33,413 bases of DNA from Rhizobiaceae bacterium. Lineage in GTDB: Bacteria; Pseudomonadota; Alphaproteobacteria; Rhizobiales; Rhizobiaceae. The DNA lies in NCBI GenBank assembly GCA_027483885.1, contig JAIXTO010000247.1, positions 1 to 33,413 on the forward strand, written 5' to 3'. Below, piece by piece: positions 7,576 through 15,304 of this stretch. Each line of letters starts with the position of its first letter. The stretch's first letter is position 1. The notes under the pieces are model-generated. The model worked only from the letters and a program-made list of their open reading frames with translations, was not told where the DNA came from and ran no database searches. A program made the translations under genes and the position numbers.

Positions 7576-8464
7576 AATCCTCCAGCATGGCCTTCAGCGC
7601 CTTGCGATCGGCGTCATCGAGGCGCGTTAGGCCCGGCGCGCGCACAGGGCCAACCGCAAGCCCGCTCATCGTCACGGCCTCCTTCACGACGGTCACATTG
7701 GCACCATTGCGAAATTTCGTCCGCATCCGCTCGAACGGTTCGATGCGCGCGACGATGTTTCGCGCCGCAGCGAAATCGCTCCGGTTCAGCGCATCGAGGA
7801 CGGCAAGCGAAAAGGCTGGCGCCACATTGACGAGGCCCGAGGTAAAACCGCGGGCGCCAACGGCGGCAAAGGCCGGTGCCCAGCTTTCGGCAAGGCCGCA
7901 GACGAAGATGGCACCCGCAGGGTCCGCCGCCTCGATTGCGCGTGACAGGAGGAGAATATCGCTGGTCGCAAACTTGATGCCGGCAATGTTTTTATGCCCC
8001 GCCAGCCGCACCAGATCCTCGACCGAAAATCCATCTGCTCGCACATAGGCCACCAAGGGCAGAGCTGAGGCATCGGCAAGGCCACAAAAATAATCGATCT
8101 GCGCAGCCGGTGCGGCAAACGGATCGACGGGCTGGTGCGACATCACAGCCGTTGCGCCCATCGAGGCCGCATCTCTTGCCATGCCTGCCGCTTCCCGCAG
8201 CGAACGCCCGATGGCCGCCGTCACCGGCGTGCGTCCATCGACACCGGCGATGGCTGCTTCATGAACCCTGGCGATTTCAGCAGGTGTCAGCGCATAAAAT
8301 TCACCGGTATTGCCGGCCGCGACAATGTTCTGGATGCCAGCTTCAGCCACGCGGGCATAAACCTTAGCGGTCATGGTCGCATCCACCTCGCCATCACTGT
8401 CATAGGCGGTGACGGGAACGCCGGAGACGCCGGTCAGCGCCTGGCGGATAAGCTCCATCGACAT
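7562..8464 (-). CDS. Dihydrodipicolinate synthase/N-acetylneuraminate lyase family protein
   Basis: A 300-residue class I aldolase-fold enzyme. The Schiff-base lysine is Lys164 (AGIKFATSD), the conserved Tyr140 lies in AYVRADG, and the GNTGEF substrate-carboxylate loop is at 51-56. Besides DapA, this family includes 2-keto-3-deoxy sugar acid aldolases and dehydratases (5-dehydro-4-deoxyglucarate or 2-keto-3-deoxyarabonate dehydratase). It follows the SMP-30 lactonase by 32 bp and faces two enolase-type dehydratase genes, so acting on a 2-keto-3-deoxy sugar acid is more likely than lysine biosynthesis. AGGA lies about 9 bases before the ATG at 8464. The exact reaction cannot be read from sequence. 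Confidence 0.85.
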   Translation of the reverse strand: MSMELIRQALTGVSGVPVTAYDSDGEVDATMTAKVYARVAEAGIQNIVAAGNTGEFYALTPAEIARVHEAAIAGVDGRTPVTAAIGRSLREAAGMARDAASMGATAVMSHQPVDPFAAPAAQIDYFCGLADASALPLVAYVRADGFSVEDLVRLAGHKNIAGIKFATSDILLLSRAIEAADPAGAIFVCGLAESWAPAFAAVGARGFTSGLVNVAPAFSLAVLDALNRSDFAAARNIVARIEPFERMRTKFRNGANVTVVKEAVTMSGLAVGPVRAPGLTRLDDADRKALKAMLEDWQAA

Positions 8465-8496
8465 ATCAAAATTCCTTTCGGGTATCGAAAAAAGTG

Positions 8497-9369
8497 TCAG
8501 AGGGGAAAACGCGCGACGGGAACACCGGCTACGTCGACATCGAAGGCAATGATGGTTCCGTCTTCGACCGTGCCGTCTTCGGCGCGGTAAAGCGTGGTGA
8601 TGAACAGCGTCTTCAGGTCAGGTCCGCCGAAGCAGGGCATGGTCGGACCGCTGAGCGGCAGTTGATAGACCTCTGTGATCGTCCCATCCGGCGCGATGCG
8701 GTTGAGCTTTCCGCCGATGACGCCCGCACTCCAGTAGAAACTGTCGAGATCGGTGGCAGCCCCATCCGGTCGCCCTTCGGCATTGGTGAAATCGGTGAGC
8801 CGCCGCGCCGGGCCGATGCCGCCGGTTGCAGGATCAAAATCGAAGCTTTGCAGGAATTGCTGGCTGCTGTCGGAATGAAACATCGTGCGCCCGTCGGCGC
8901 TCCAGGCAAGGCCGTTTGAGGTGTTGAGGCCGCGCAGCACCTCTGTGAACGTGCCATCGGGCGAAACGCGGTAGAGGCGACCATTGCCGGTCTGCGGCAC
9001 CCCCTCGTCGCGGGTGCCCACCCAGAAATGACCGTCGGGACCGACTTTGCCATCGTTCAGCCGGCTATCGGGCCGCCCGCCATCGGGATCGCAGAGTAGC
9101 GACAGGGTTTGCGTTTGCGGATCAAACAGATGAACACCGGTTTGCAGCGCCACCAGAATGCGTCCGCTGTCGCAGAGCGCAAGGCTGCCGATCAGCGCCG
9201 GCATGTCAAAGCGGTCGACGCGGCCATTGTGGCGCAGGCAGAGCACGGCGGGCGCCAGGATATCGACGAACCAGAGATCGCCGGTCCGCGCATCCCAGGT
9301 GGGAGATTCGCCGACACGCAGCGGTGTGTCGATAACGCGCCGGATCGTCGGGTGGCATTTGCGTGGCAT
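8497..9369 (-). CDS. SMP-30/gluconolactonase family lactonase
   Basis: A 290-residue six-bladed beta-propeller protein that opens sugar lactones to sugar acids with a divalent metal. The expected metal and substrate residues are present: Glu21 (VGESPTWD), Asn105 (RLNDGKVGPDG), Asn152 (TSNGLAWS) and Asp202 (GRPDGAATD). The ATG at 9369 is preferred because GGGGAGG lies 9 bases upstream. The in-frame ATG at 9378 touches that site directly. No signal peptide is visible. Third gene of the leftward operon, following the GntR gene by 91 bp. It would convert the lactone made by a sugar dehydrogenase, which is not encoded in this window. Confidence 0.9.
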   Translation of the reverse strand: MPRKCHPTIRRVIDTPLRVGESPTWDARTGDLWFVDILAPAVLCLRHNGRVDRFDMPALIGSLALCDSGRILVALQTGVHLFDPQTQTLSLLCDPDGGRPDSRLNDGKVGPDGHFWVGTRDEGVPQTGNGRLYRVSPDGTFTEVLRGLNTSNGLAWSADGRTMFHSDSSQQFLQSFDFDPATGGIGPARRLTDFTNAEGRPDGAATDLDSFYWSAGVIGGKLNRIAPDGTITEVYQLPLSGPTMPCFGGPDLKTLFITTLYRAEDGTVEDGTIIAFDVDVAGVPVARFPL

Positions 9370-9460
9370 GAAACTCATCCTCCCCAAGGGTTGCGGCTCT
9401 CCGGTTGGCTCTCCCCGCCTCCCGCCGTCGCCGCTACGGTTTGTGTGTCTTTTGCCCTCG

Positions 9461-10171
9461 TCAGACGCCCTGGAACATGCGGGCTCGCGCGTTCAGAATA
9501 TGGTCGCGCATGGCGGCAAAGGCATCGGCCTCGCGGCGGGCGAAGATCGCCTCGACGATCGCCTTGTGCTCGTCCTGCACGGCGCGCACGTGGGCAGGTG
9601 TACGTTTCAGGCTGAGCGTGCGCGTCACCGACATGCCGATCGCGATATGCGGCTTGAACCATTCGCGCACCAGAGTGTGATACTGGTTGCCGGTGGCAAG
9701 CGCCACGGCATCGTGAAAGTCCTGGTCCTCCTGCGCGCCGAGATCATTGCGCTCGAGACAGTGTTCCAAGGCTTCGAATGTGTCGGCGATGCGCTGCTTG
9801 TCCGCCGGCTGCCAGTTGCGTGCGGCAAGTTCTGCCGCCGACGCCTCGAGGCCTGCACGGAATTCGAAGAAGCGCTGCACGTCTGCCAGCGACCCCACAG
9901 GAACCTCCTTCAGCATGGAGGAATCCGGCCGCTGGCGGACATAGGAACCGGAGCCCTTGCGAGAGACGATCAACTGATCCGTGCGCAACCGTTCCAGCGC
10001 CTCGCGCACCACTGGGCGGGATGCGCCGAGCAGGGTCGAAAGACTGGTTTCCGATGGCAGGCGTTCGTTGACGGGAAAACGCCCGTCAGCGATCATGCCG
10101 ACAATCTTCTCGTAGATGATGTCGCTGTAGCGCGTTTCAGTGCGCGCTGCGGCGGCAAGCTCCGGTCTCAT
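9461..10171 (-). CDS. GntR-family transcriptional regulator, FadR (FCD) subfamily
   Basis: A 236-residue regulator. The winged helix-turn-helix is at about 14-80 (LPSETSLSTLLGASRPVVREALERLRTDQL), and an FCD effector domain follows. The FCD domain has the usual acid/histidine metal-site pattern: EDQDFHDAVALATGN, then EHKAIVEAI and MRDHILNA. It starts 3 bp after the RraA-like gene, with AAGGGG about 9 bases before ATG 10171. Regulators of this group often sense sugar acids such as uronates, galactonate or gluconate. Its likely target is the shared promoter region at 10937-10995, so it would control both arms of the locus. Confidence 0.9.
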   Translation of the reverse strand: MRPELAAAARTETRYSDIIYEKIVGMIADGRFPVNERLPSETSLSTLLGASRPVVREALERLRTDQLIVSRKGSGSYVRQRPDSSMLKEVPVGSLADVQRFFEFRAGLEASAAELAARNWQPADKQRIADTFEALEHCLERNDLGAQEDQDFHDAVALATGNQYHTLVREWFKPHIAIGMSVTRTLSLKRTPAHVRAVQDEHKAIVEAIFARREADAFAAMRDHILNARARMFQGV

Positions 10172-10174
10172 CAA

Positions 10175-10888
10175 TCAGCGCCCCTTTTCCTTGCGCCAGG
10201 CGGCAAATTCTGCCTCGGCCTCGGCGTTTGGCGGATAGATGCCAAAAATGGTGCGGCCGGCTTTCACCTTTTCCTCGACGAAATCCTCAAACACCGTCTG
10301 CTCGAACGCCTCGTCGGCGACGTCAGTTGCAATGTCTGCGGGGATCACCACCACGCCTTCGTCATCCCCGACCAGGATGTCGCCGGGATAAACCGCCACG
10401 TCTCCGCAGCCGATGGGCTGGTTGATGTCGAGCGCGTGGTGGCGGATGAGGTTGGTGGGCGCCGATGGTGCCGCGTGATAGGCGGCAAAGGGCAGCTTGG
10501 CAATATCAGGCGTATCGCGAAAACCGCCATCAGTGACGACGCCGGCAACGCCGCGTTTCCACAGGCGCGTGACGAGAATGCCGCCGGCGGATGCGGCACT
10601 GGCATCCTTGCGGCTGTCCATCACCAGAACCGCGCCTTCCGGGCATTCCTCGATGGCGCGGCGCTGCGGATGGCCGCGATCGTTGAAGGCGCCGACGTGA
10701 TCAAGATCCTCGCGGGCTGGAATGTAACGCAGCGTAAAGGCGGGGCCGACAAGGCGCGGCGCATCCGGATTGATCTTGTGGATGCCGCGAATGAACACGT
10801 TGCGCAGGCCGCGCTTCAAAAGAACCGTCGTCAATGTCGCGGTGGAAACAGCCTTCAGCTTGTCGCGCGTCTCGTCCGATAGATGCAT
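10175..10888 (-). CDS. RraA-like / 4-hydroxy-4-methyl-2-oxoglutarate aldolase family protein
   Basis: A 237-residue RraA-fold protein. The class II pyruvate-aldolase signature of the family is visible: GGILV at 102-106, the VTDGGFRDTPDI segment with Arg124 and Asp125, and a late GDDEGVVVIP block. Members near sugar-acid genes are usually metal-dependent aldolases or decarboxylases of 2-keto acids rather than RNase E inhibitors. The start MHLSDETRDKL at 10888 has GGGAGG 7 bases upstream. An open extension of 25 residues into the promoter region was rejected. First gene of the leftward operon. It could supply the final retro-aldol step, which is inference. Confidence 0.85.
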   Translation of the reverse strand: MHLSDETRDKLKAVSTATLTTVLLKRGLRNVFIRGIHKINPDAPRLVGPAFTLRYIPAREDLDHVGAFNDRGHPQRRAIEECPEGAVLVMDSRKDASAASAGGILVTRLWKRGVAGVVTDGGFRDTPDIAKLPFAAYHAAPSAPTNLIRHHALDINQPIGCGDVAVYPGDILVGDDEGVVVIPADIATDVADEAFEQTVFEDFVEEKVKAGRTIFGIYPPNAEAEAEFAAWRKEKGR

Positions 10889-10936
10889 GGTCTTCCTCCC
10901 GAAGAGGGGGCCTGAGGCTCCCGATTGGCTGCCAGA

Positions 10937-10963
10937 CTTATAAAAGCTGTAAAAATCTGTCAA
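10937..10963 (-). promoter_or_regulatory. Predicted promoter of the leftward sugar-acid operon
   Basis: On the minus strand, TTGACA (10963-10958) and TATAAG (10942-10937) are separated by 15 bp. The -35 is perfect and the -10 is 5 of 6, though the spacer is short. It directs the RraA-like gene onward. Confidence 0.45.
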
Positions 10964-10975
10964 TACTTGTCATCA
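10957..10975. promoter_or_regulatory. Direct-repeat candidate operator between the divergent sugar-acid operons
   Basis: CTGTCAATACTTGTCATC contains two TGTCA copies with a 10-bp period, about one helical turn. The repeats cover the -35 elements of both the leftward and the rightward predicted promoters. This is a plausible site for the FadR-type regulator encoded in the leftward operon. Confidence 0.4.
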
Positions 10976-10995
10976 TCTGAAAACGAGTCTATGGT
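10967..10995 (+). promoter_or_regulatory. Predicted promoter of the rightward ABC/enolase operon
   Basis: TTGTCA at 10967-10972, a 17-bp spacer, and TATGGT at 10990-10995. It would give a leader of roughly 100 bases before the binding-protein ATG at 11101. Confidence 0.45.
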
Positions 10996-11100
10996 CCGCC
11001 TCGCTGGCCTTTGGAGGGGTTGGCATCGACCCACAGGCTTGGGAGAGCCGGGTCGTCCGGCGGGCAGCCGGGTCATTCATGGTCTGGGAGGAGACATCTG

Positions 11101-13050
11101 ATGCAAGACGGGGATAAGGGAGCACGCGGCATTTTGCGCCGTACGGTTCTGACTGGAATGGGTGCTGCGGCCGCCATGTCTCTTGCGCCGCGGGGCGCAT
11201 TTGCCGCCGGTGCCAAGGAAGCGCCGCAGCTGGCAGCGCTCGTCAAGGATGGCAAGCTTCCGGCCCTTGCCGATCGCCTGCCGCCAAAGCCGATGGTGGT
11301 GACGCCGGTTGAGAAGATCGGATCCTACGGCGGTTCTCTGCGCCGGGGCCTGCGCGGTTCATCCGACCATAACGGCATTCTGCGCATGGTGGGCAATCAG
11401 GGCCTCGTGCGCTGGAACATGGATTTCACCGCCGTTCTGCCGAACCTTGCCGAACGCTGGGAGGTGAATGCCGACGCAACGCAGTTTACCTTCCATCTCA
11501 TCCCCGGCGTGCGCTGGTCGGATGGCCACCCGTTCACCGCCGATGACGTGGTCTTTGCCATCGAGGACGTGGTGAAGAACAAGGAGCTTTATAGCGCAAC
11601 GCCCGCCCAGCTTTCCGTTGCCGGCAAGGCGGTCGTCGTGGAAAAAATCGATGACGCCACGGTGAAATTCACCTTTGCCGCGTCCAATGCGCTTTACCTC
11701 GAAAACCTCGCGACGCCGCTCGGCCAGCATCCGACGCTGTTTGCCAAGCATTACTGCAGCAAGTTCCTGCCGAAATACAATGCTGGCCTCGATGCCGAAG
11801 TGAAGGCAGCCGGCGTTTCCAGCTGGACAGAACTTTTCCGCGCCAAATGCGGCGATATCGAAATCCCCTCGCGCTGGGCCAATGTCGACAAACCGACACT
11901 TGATCCCTGGGTGGTGAAGGAGCCTTATTCCGGCGGTGCCACGCGCGTCGTCATGACCCGCAATCCCTACTTCTGGCAGGTGGATACCGAGGGCAATCAG
12001 TTGCCTTACATCGATGAAGTGAATTTCGGCATTTCGCAGGATGTGGAATCGCTGATGCTGAACGTCATCTCTGGCAAGATCGACATCCAGGAGCGCCATA
12101 TCAGCGTTCTCGCCAACAAGCCGACGTTGTCGCAGAACATGAAAAAGGGTGATTACCGGCTTCTGACGCTGGTGCCCTCTGCCGCCCAGCAGTGCCAGAT
12201 CTACCTCAACATCACCCACAAGGATCCGGTGCTGCGCAAGATCTTTGCCGACAAGTCATTCCGGCAGGCGCTGTCACTCGGCATGAACCGGCAGGAAATC
12301 ATCGACATCGTCTATTTCGGCCAGAGCGAGCTTTACCAGACAGGCCCGCGCCCCGGCCACCCCTGGTATCACGAGAAGCTCGCCCGCCAGTTTACCGAAT
12401 ACAGCGCCGACAAGGCCAATGCGCTTCTCGACAAGGCCGGACTCGACAAGAAGAATGCCAATGGCGTTCGCCTGCGCCCGGATGGCCAGCCGCTGTTCTT
12501 CTCCATCGATGTGATCCCGACGCTTTATCCGGATCTGGTCGATACGCTGGAACTGGTGAAGGCGCAGTGGGCTGGCATCGGCATCGATATCAAGGTCAAC
12601 ACCATCGAGCGGGCGCTCTATTACACCCGCGGCGACGACAATGCCCATGATGCCGCAGTCTGGCCGGGTCCGGGCGGGCTCGATCCGATGCTCGACCCGC
12701 GCGATTTCTTTGCCTTCCATCCGCAAGGCTCGCGTTACGCCATTCCGTGGACGCTCTGGTACACATCAAACGGCACCAAGGGCGAGGAGCCACCGGAAAG
12801 CCAGAAGAAGCGTTTCAAGCTTTTCGATGAGGCGCGTTCCACGGCCGATCTTGAAAAACGCGGCGCCGTCATGAAGCAACTCTTCGACATTACGGCGGAA
12901 GAATTCGAGACCATCGGCGTGTGCCTTGCCGTCGGCGGTTTTGGCGTGATCCGCAACAACCTGCGCAACGTGCCGGAAAAGCAGCCGGACAGCTGGACAT
13001 GGCCGAACCCGGGTCCGGCACTGCCGCAGCAATTCACCTTCACGAGCTAA
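11101..13050 (+). CDS. Oligopeptide-type ABC transporter substrate-binding protein (SBP family 5), probable sugar binder
   Basis: A 649-residue periplasmic binding protein of the DppA/OppA family, longer than typical DppA (about 535). That length resembles the oligopeptide-type sugar binders of rhizobia such as the alpha-galactoside protein AgpA. The N-terminus has a twin-arginine stretch ILRRTVLTGMGAAAAM followed by a hydrophobic core and an AFA-AG cleavage site, suggesting Tat export. The family segment WSDGHPFTADDVVFAIEDV is present. GGAGGAG lies about 8 bases before ATG 11101; the 30-codon upstream extension is not supported. First gene of an operon with permeases, ATPase, two dehydratase-like enzymes and an epimerase, so a sugar or sugar-acid ligand is more likely than a peptide. 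Confidence 0.9.
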   Translation: MQDGDKGARGILRRTVLTGMGAAAAMSLAPRGAFAAGAKEAPQLAALVKDGKLPALADRLPPKPMVVTPVEKIGSYGGSLRRGLRGSSDHNGILRMVGNQGLVRWNMDFTAVLPNLAERWEVNADATQFTFHLIPGVRWSDGHPFTADDVVFAIEDVVKNKELYSATPAQLSVAGKAVVVEKIDDATVKFTFAASNALYLENLATPLGQHPTLFAKHYCSKFLPKYNAGLDAEVKAAGVSSWTELFRAKCGDIEIPSRWANVDKPTLDPWVVKEPYSGGATRVVMTRNPYFWQVDTEGNQLPYIDEVNFGISQDVESLMLNVISGKIDIQERHISVLANKPTLSQNMKKGDYRLLTLVPSAAQQCQIYLNITHKDPVLRKIFADKSFRQALSLGMNRQEIIDIVYFGQSELYQTGPRPGHPWYHEKLARQFTEYSADKANALLDKAGLDKKNANGVRLRPDGQPLFFSIDVIPTLYPDLVDTLELVKAQWAGIGIDIKVNTIERALYYTRGDDNAHDAAVWPGPGGLDPMLDPRDFFAFHPQGSRYAIPWTLWYTSNGTKGEEPPESQKKRFKLFDEARSTADLEKRGAVMKQLFDITAEEFETIGVCLAVGGFGVIRNNLRNVPEKQPDSWTWPNPGPALPQQFTFTS

Positions 13051-13063
13051 AGACCGATGAACT

Positions 13064-13087
13064 GGCGCCGCCTCTCTAGGCGGCGCC
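13064..13087 (+). other. Stem-loop between binding protein and permease genes
   Basis: A perfect 9-bp inverted repeat GGCGCCGCC and GGCGGCGCC around a 6-base loop, starting 13 bp after the stop codon. No T run follows, so it is not a strong terminator. Hairpins in this position in ABC operons commonly protect the binding-protein mRNA and lower permease expression; that role is inferred here. Confidence 0.6.
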
Positions 13088-13172
13088 CCGTCAACCGCCA
13101 GATCCTGAACGGCCGCCGCGGCATCTGTTACGGCACGCTCTTCCGGCTGGGCTCTGTCTGCGAGTGCATGCC

Positions 13173-14159
13173 ATGTTGAAATTCATTGCCAAACGCCTGC
13201 TCTGGATGATCCCCTCGCTGTTTGCCGTCAGCTTTCTGGCTTTCGTGCTGATCCAGCTGCCGCCGGGCGATTATGTCACCACCTATATTGCAACGCTTGC
13301 CGCCTCCAACGAGGTGATCGACCAGAACACGGCAGCCAGCCTTCGCGAACGTTTTGGCCTCGGCGATCCGATGCTGGTGCAATATGTCAAATGGATGTGG
13401 GGCATTCTTTCCCGCGGCGATTTCGGCATCTCGTTCGAATGGCAGCAACCGGTCTCCGGCCTCATCTGGGAACGCATGGCGCTGACGCTGGTGCTGGCTG
13501 TCGCAAGCCTTCTTGCCACCTGGGCGATTGCGCTGCCGATCGGCGTTTATTCTGCCGTGCGCAAATATTCGGTCGGTGATTACCTCTTTACCGCCTTCAG
13601 CTTCTTCGGGCTTTCTGTGCCCTCGTTCCTGCTGGCGCTGTTGCTGATGTATGTCGCAGCCGTCGAGTTCGGGCAGGATGTCGGCGGTCTGTTTTCACCG
13701 GAATACGAGACGGCCTCGTGGAGTATTGCAAAAATGCTCGATCTTCTCGGGCATCTGTGGCTGCCCGTCGCCATTCTTGCGGTGTCCTCCACCGCAAGCC
13801 TTATCCGTGTGATGCGCGCCAACATGCTGGACGAGTTGCCGAAACCTTATGTCACGACGGCCCGCGCCAAGGGACTATCCGAGTTCCGGCTTCTCACAAA
13901 ATACCCGATGCGCATCGCGCTCAATCCTTTCATTTCCACCATTGCCTGGCTGCTGCCGAACCTCATATCCGGCTCCGTGGTGGTGGCGATCGTCCTCAAC
14001 CTGCCGACGGCCGCTCCGCTTCTTCTGCAGTCGCTGATGGCGCAGGACATGTATCTCGCCGGCGCCTTCGTGCTCCTCATCTGCGCGCTTACCCTCATCG
14101 GATCCCTGATCAGCGACATCCTGCTGGCGCTTGTCGATCCGCGCATCCGTCTCGAATAG
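13173..14159 (+). CDS. ABC transporter permease, DppB/OppB type
   Basis: A 328-residue inner-membrane permease starting MLKFIAKRLLWMIPSLFAVSFLAFVLIQLPPGDY, the standard N-terminal membrane segment and loop of the DppB family. Further hydrophobic segments follow at roughly residues 100-120, 135-160, 185-205, 240-265 and 290-315. The EAA-type coupling loop is VTTARAKGLSEFRLL. ATG 13173 is preferred to the in-frame GTG at 13164, although the ribosome binding site is weak for both. It pairs with the permease that begins 13 bp downstream. Confidence 0.9.
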   Translation: MLKFIAKRLLWMIPSLFAVSFLAFVLIQLPPGDYVTTYIATLAASNEVIDQNTAASLRERFGLGDPMLVQYVKWMWGILSRGDFGISFEWQQPVSGLIWERMALTLVLAVASLLATWAIALPIGVYSAVRKYSVGDYLFTAFSFFGLSVPSFLLALLLMYVAAVEFGQDVGGLFSPEYETASWSIAKMLDLLGHLWLPVAILAVSSTASLIRVMRANMLDELPKPYVTTARAKGLSEFRLLTKYPMRIALNPFISTIAWLLPNLISGSVVVAIVLNLPTAAPLLLQSLMAQDMYLAGAFVLLICALTLIGSLISDILLALVDPRIRLE

Positions 14160-14172
14160 GAGGGTTTTTGAC

Positions 14173-15294
14173 ATGGTCGATATCGCCATCACCAATGTTC
14201 AGCCGGACCGCGCCGCCGTTGCCTCGCAGTGGCAGCTGATCTGGTGGGCTTTCAAGCGCCACCGTCTGGCAATGATCTCGCTCTTCGTCACCATCGCCCT
14301 TTATCTGGTGGCGCTGATACCCGGCTTTTTTGCCATCAACGACCCGACGCTGCAGAACGCGCGCGCCACCTTTCATCCGCCGCAGCGCGTGCATCTGATC
14401 GATACTGCCAACGGCTTTTCGCTTGGCCTGCATTATTATCCGCTGAAGCTGACGCGCGATCCTGAAACGCTGGCAGCGATCTTTACCGAGGATACGAGCC
14501 GCAAGATCCCGATTGCCCTGTTTGGCCGTGGTTACGAATATTCGGTCTTCGGGCTGTTCAACACAACAGTCCACCTTGTTGCCTCCACTGATCCGAGCCG
14601 CCCGCTGTTCCTTTTCGGCGCTGACCGGCTCGGCCGTGACGTGTTCAGCCGTGTCGTGCAGGGCGCGCAGATCTCGCTCTCCATCGGGCTTGTCGGCGTG
14701 TTCATCTCGCTGCTGCTTGGCGTCGTTCTCGGCGGCATTTCCGGTTATTACGGCGGCCGCATCGATTTCGTTATGCAGCGCGTGATCGATTTCGTGCTGT
14801 CGCTGCCGACCATCCCGATCTGGCTTGCAATGGCGGCCGCCCTGCCGCAGGGCTGGCCGGCGACGATGCAATACATGATGATCACGATCATCCTGTCGCT
14901 CACCGGCTGGGCGCAGCTTGCCCGCGTGGTGCGCGGCCGCTTCCTGTCGCTGCGCACCGAGGAATTCGTCGCCGCCGCCCGCCTCGACGGGGTGTCGGAA
15001 GGCCGCATCATCTTCCGCCACATGCTGCCGAGTTTTTCGAGCCACATCATCGCTTCGGTCACGCTTGCGGTTCCCGCAATGATCCTTGCCGAAACCTCGC
15101 TCTCCTTTCTCGGCCTTGGTCTGCAGCCGCCGACGATCTCCTGGGGCGTATTGTTGCGCGAGGCGCAGAATATTCGCTCGATTGCGACCGCTCCCTGGCT
15201 TTTCCTGCCCGGTATCGCCGTCGTCATTGCCGTCATGGCGCTCAACCTCCTCGGCGACGGCCTGCGCGATGCAGCCGATCCCTATAACAAGTGA
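14173..15294 (+). CDS. ABC transporter permease, DppC/OppC type
   Basis: A 373-residue permease. One membrane segment near residues 30-50 is followed by an unusually long periplasmic stretch of about 110 residues, rich in loop sequence. Then comes the transport domain with FLFGADRLGRDVFSRVVQGAQISLSIGLV, the standard start of the DppC domain. The coupling loop is VAAARLDGVSEGRIIFRHMLPS. The long extracytoplasmic insert also occurs in oligopeptide-type sugar permeases. GGAGGG lies 9 to 10 bases before ATG 14173. The gene ends 10 bp before the ATPase. Confidence 0.9.
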   Translation: MVDIAITNVQPDRAAVASQWQLIWWAFKRHRLAMISLFVTIALYLVALIPGFFAINDPTLQNARATFHPPQRVHLIDTANGFSLGLHYYPLKLTRDPETLAAIFTEDTSRKIPIALFGRGYEYSVFGLFNTTVHLVASTDPSRPLFLFGADRLGRDVFSRVVQGAQISLSIGLVGVFISLLLGVVLGGISGYYGGRIDFVMQRVIDFVLSLPTIPIWLAMAAALPQGWPATMQYMMITIILSLTGWAQLARVVRGRFLSLRTEEFVAAARLDGVSEGRIIFRHMLPSFSSHIIASVTLAVPAMILAETSLSFLGLGLQPPTISWGVLLREAQNIRSIATAPWLFLPGIAVVIAVMALNLLGDGLRDAADPYNK

Positions 15295-15304
15295 GGTCGG
15301 CACG

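Noticed and set aside
7562-8464. DapA of lysine biosynthesis
   Set aside because: The fold and lysine are shared, but the operon contains only sugar-acid functions, so a 2-keto-3-deoxy acid enzyme is more likely.
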